From NCBI RefSeq assembly GCF_039535235.1, contig NZ_BAAAWU010000001.1:1674001-1738000 (forward strand): a DNA stretch of 64,000 bases. The letters are read 5' to 3'. Shown piece by piece: positions 62,372 through 64,000 of this stretch (its first letter is position 1; each line of letters starts with the position of its first letter). The notes under the pieces were generated by a model that ran no database searches, was not told the origin of the DNA, and was given only the letters and a program-made list of their open reading frames with translations. The DNA is from Streptomyces roseoviridis. Its GTDB lineage: Bacteria; Actinomycetota; Actinomycetes; Streptomycetales; Streptomycetaceae. The position numbers were made by a program, and so were the translations under genes.

Positions 62372-63048
62372 TGCGTGTCGCTATTGCCGGCGCCGGCGCG
62401 GTGGGCCGTTCCATCGCGGGCGAGCTCCTGGAGAACGGGCACGACGTCCTTCTCATCGACAAGGCTCCGACCGCCATCTCGGTGGAGCGGGTGCCGCAGG
62501 CGGAGTGGCTGCTCGCCGACGCCTGCGAGATCACGTCGCTGGACGAGGCGGCGCTGCAGCGCTGCAACGTCGTCATCGCGGCGACCGGCGACGACAAGGT
62601 CAACCTGGTGGTGTCGCTGCTCGCCAAGACCGAGTACGGCGTGCCGCGCGTGGTCGCCCGGGTGAACAACCCGAAGAACGAGTGGCTGTTCAACGAGGCG
62701 TGGGGCGTGGACGTCGCCGTCTCGACGCCGCGTCTGATGTCGGCCCTGGTGGAGGAGGCGGTGAGCGTCGGCGACCTCGTCCGGCTGCTGCGCTTCAGCC
62801 ACGGTGACGCCAACCTGGTGGAGCTGACGCTTCCGCCGGAGTCGGGGATCGCGGGCACGCAGGTGGGTGACGTGGCCTGGCCGCAGGACACCTCCCTGGT
62901 GACGATCATCCGCGGCTCGCGGGTCCTGACGCCGAGCCCGGAGGAGACCCTGGAGGCGGGCGACGAGCTGCTGTTCGTGGCCACGCAGGCGCGCGAGGAG
63001 CAGCTGGAGGAGCTGCTGTCGGTCCGCCGGGAGTCCAACGAGTCCTGA
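62371..63048 (+). CDS. TrkA-type RCK protein, second of a pair
   Basis: 225 residues. VAIAGAGAVGRSIAGELLEN and LIDKAPTAI in RCK_N, VVIAATGDDKVNLVVSLLAK, and an RCK_C domain (about 140-220: LTLPPESGIAGTQVGDVAWP). The paired CeoB/CeoC arrangement is typical of actinobacteria, in which the two proteins form a hetero-ring on the transporter. It ends 52 bp before a strong hairpin. Confidence 0.9.
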   Translation: MRVAIAGAGAVGRSIAGELLENGHDVLLIDKAPTAISVERVPQAEWLLADACEITSLDEAALQRCNVVIAATGDDKVNLVVSLLAKTEYGVPRVVARVNNPKNEWLFNEAWGVDVAVSTPRLMSALVEEAVSVGDLVRLLRFSHGDANLVELTLPPESGIAGTQVGDVAWPQDTSLVTIIRGSRVLTPSPEETLEAGDELLFVATQAREEQLEELLSVRRESNES

Positions 63049-63099
63049 GCCCGCTGCCGCCCTTCGCGGGAGCGCCGGGCGGGGTGGGTGGTACGGCGA

Positions 63100-63134
63100 A
63101 GGGGCCCGGGACCTGTGACAGGTCCCGGGCCCCT
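63100..63134. terminator. 16-bp perfect hairpin terminator
   Basis: AGGGGCCCGGGACCTG (63100-63115), loop TGA, CAGGTCCCGGGCCCCT (63119-63134). One of the strongest stems in the window, between the trkA pair and the convergent DUF3159 gene. Confidence 0.85.
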
Positions 63135-63230
63135 CTCGTGCGGCGGGCGCACCGTGGGTGCGCTCGGGGGGTGCGCGGCGACGAGGGCGCGCGGTGGGGG
63201 CGCGCCGCGGCCACGCCTGTGGGCGGGCGG

Positions 63231-63971
63231 CTACGCCTGTGGGCGGCCCTGTGCCTCGGCCTTGCGGGCCTTCTCCGCCTGCTCCTCGGCCTCCATCTCG
63301 GCGAAGACGTCGATGGGCGGCGGCGCCTTGGCGAGGAACACCCAGGTCAGGTAGACCGCGAGCAGGAAGGGCGGGATCTTCAGGGCGACCAGGACCCAGC
63401 CGAGCTGCGTGGTGTCGGCCCACCAGTACAGCGGGAAGAGGATCGCGCACTTCGCCAGCAGGATCAGGCCCCAGGCCCAGCTGGCCTTCGCGTACGCCTT
63501 CTTGCGGCCGGGGTTACGGGTGCGCCAGGAGAGGTTCTCCTTGAAGACCGGGCCGAGGATGAGGCCGATCAGGGGCACGCCGGCGAGGGTCGTGATGATG
63601 TACGCGAGGCCGAGGCCGAGCGTGTAGAGCATGCCCGGGAGGTAGAAGTCCTTGGCGTTGCCGGTCATCATCGCGAAGACGACACCGAAGGCGACTCCGA
63701 AGACGCCGCTGAAGGCGTGCTTGACGGTGTCGCGGCGGACCAGCCGGACGGCCACGAGGACGAGCGAGACCCCGAGGGCGGCGATGGCCGAGAAGTGCAG
63801 GTTCTTGTTGATCGTGTAGATGGTGACGAAGAGCAGGCCCGGCAGGACCGTCTCCACCATGCCGCGCACTCCGCCGAACGCCTCGAAGAGCGCGGCCTCG
63901 GTCACCGCCTTGTCGGCGACGGGGCCGGTCCCGGCTCCGTGGTCGGCGGTCGGCTTGTCGACTGACGTCAC
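63231..63971 (-). CDS. DUF3159 membrane protein
   Basis: 246 residues with five or six membrane segments. AALFEAFGGVRGMVETVLPG opens the domain. It continues NKNLHFSAIAALGVSLVLVA, VKHAFSGVFGVAFGVVFAMM, PLIGLILGPVFKENLSWRTR, YAKASWAWGLILLAKCAIL. These are hallmarks of the actinobacterial DUF3159 family, whose role is unknown. GTG at 63971 after AGGAG. The C terminus is Glu/Ala-rich (EMEAEEQAEKARKAEAQ), followed by a 19-bp tandem duplication of the end (CTACGCCTGTGGGCGG) at 63211-63246. Confidence 0.87.
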   Translation of the reverse strand: MTSVDKPTADHGAGTGPVADKAVTEAALFEAFGGVRGMVETVLPGLLFVTIYTINKNLHFSAIAALGVSLVLVAVRLVRRDTVKHAFSGVFGVAFGVVFAMMTGNAKDFYLPGMLYTLGLGLAYIITTLAGVPLIGLILGPVFKENLSWRTRNPGRKKAYAKASWAWGLILLAKCAILFPLYWWADTTQLGWVLVALKIPPFLLAVYLTWVFLAKAPPPIDVFAEMEAEEQAEKARKAEAQGRPQA

Positions 63972-64000
63972 CGGCTACTCCTGTCCGAGCGGTCGCAGCT

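Overview
The window looks like a chromosomal segment of a Streptomyces or a close relative. Base composition is very GC-rich, third codon positions are almost all G or C, GTG and TTG starts are common, and the gene families are typical of the genus: a PaaX regulator, an SflB-type SepF paralogue, an F420-dependent oxidoreductase, sigma-B-like promoters and multimodular secreted glycosidases. No rRNA, tRNA, CRISPR array, insertion sequence or phage was recognised. About 54 protein genes are supported, one of them frameshifted.

Left part (1-13.2 kb): an isolated Mrr-type nuclease, a repeat-containing secreted protein and a DHA2 exporter precede a catabolic cluster for a CoA-activated aromatic acid. 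The cluster holds a RidA-like deaminase, an acyl-CoA dehydrogenase, an aryl-CoA ligase, a PaaX regulator, a monooxygenase fused to an old-yellow-enzyme reductase, and an enoyl-CoA hydratase. Gene content fits the 2-aminobenzoyl-CoA (anthranilate) route best, with salicylyl-CoA hydroxylation as the alternative. The two leftward transcripts share a nearly identical promoter/operator block (6121-6158 and 13074-13114). Several proteins here carry in-frame low-complexity expansions.

Middle (13.2-32 kb): an anti-sigma-type ATPase, an APC permease, an MBL hydrolase with a divergent MerR regulator and a MerR-type promoter, arginine deiminase plus ornithine carbamoyltransferase, the Pnkp/Hen1 RNA repair pair, a homocysteine methyltransferase/F420 oxidoreductase pair, an ATPase overlapping a MazG-like pyrophosphohydrolase, the SepF-like protein and a fatty acyl-CoA ligase.

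32-39 kb: four consecutive secreted proteins aimed at the cell wall (two small peptidoglycan-binding-type proteins, a GH25 lysozyme, an M15-like metallopeptidase) lead into a signalling locus. One NarL-type response regulator is flanked by two histidine kinases, the nearer of which has a degenerate ATPase domain.

38.6-47.9 kb: a stress-type region with two hemerythrin proteins, a ferritin-like protein, DUF-type membrane proteins, a frameshifted SPW-repeat gene, a zinc alcohol dehydrogenase and an isochorismatase-family hydrolase. At least four promoters match the Streptomyces sigma-B pattern.

48-57.2 kb: a plant polysaccharide and starch island. An ECF sigma factor fused to a zinc-finger-like segment, a membrane segment and an AbfB arabinose-binding domain lies upstream of a GH10-ricin-GH62 enzyme and a ricin-GH74 xyloglucanase. 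A four-domain alpha-amylase is convergent to them.

Right end (58-64 kb): a TrmA-type RNA methyltransferase, a KimA-like potassium permease divergent from two TrkA-type RCK proteins, and a DUF3159 membrane protein. All functions are read from sequence motifs and gene context only; no database search was possible.
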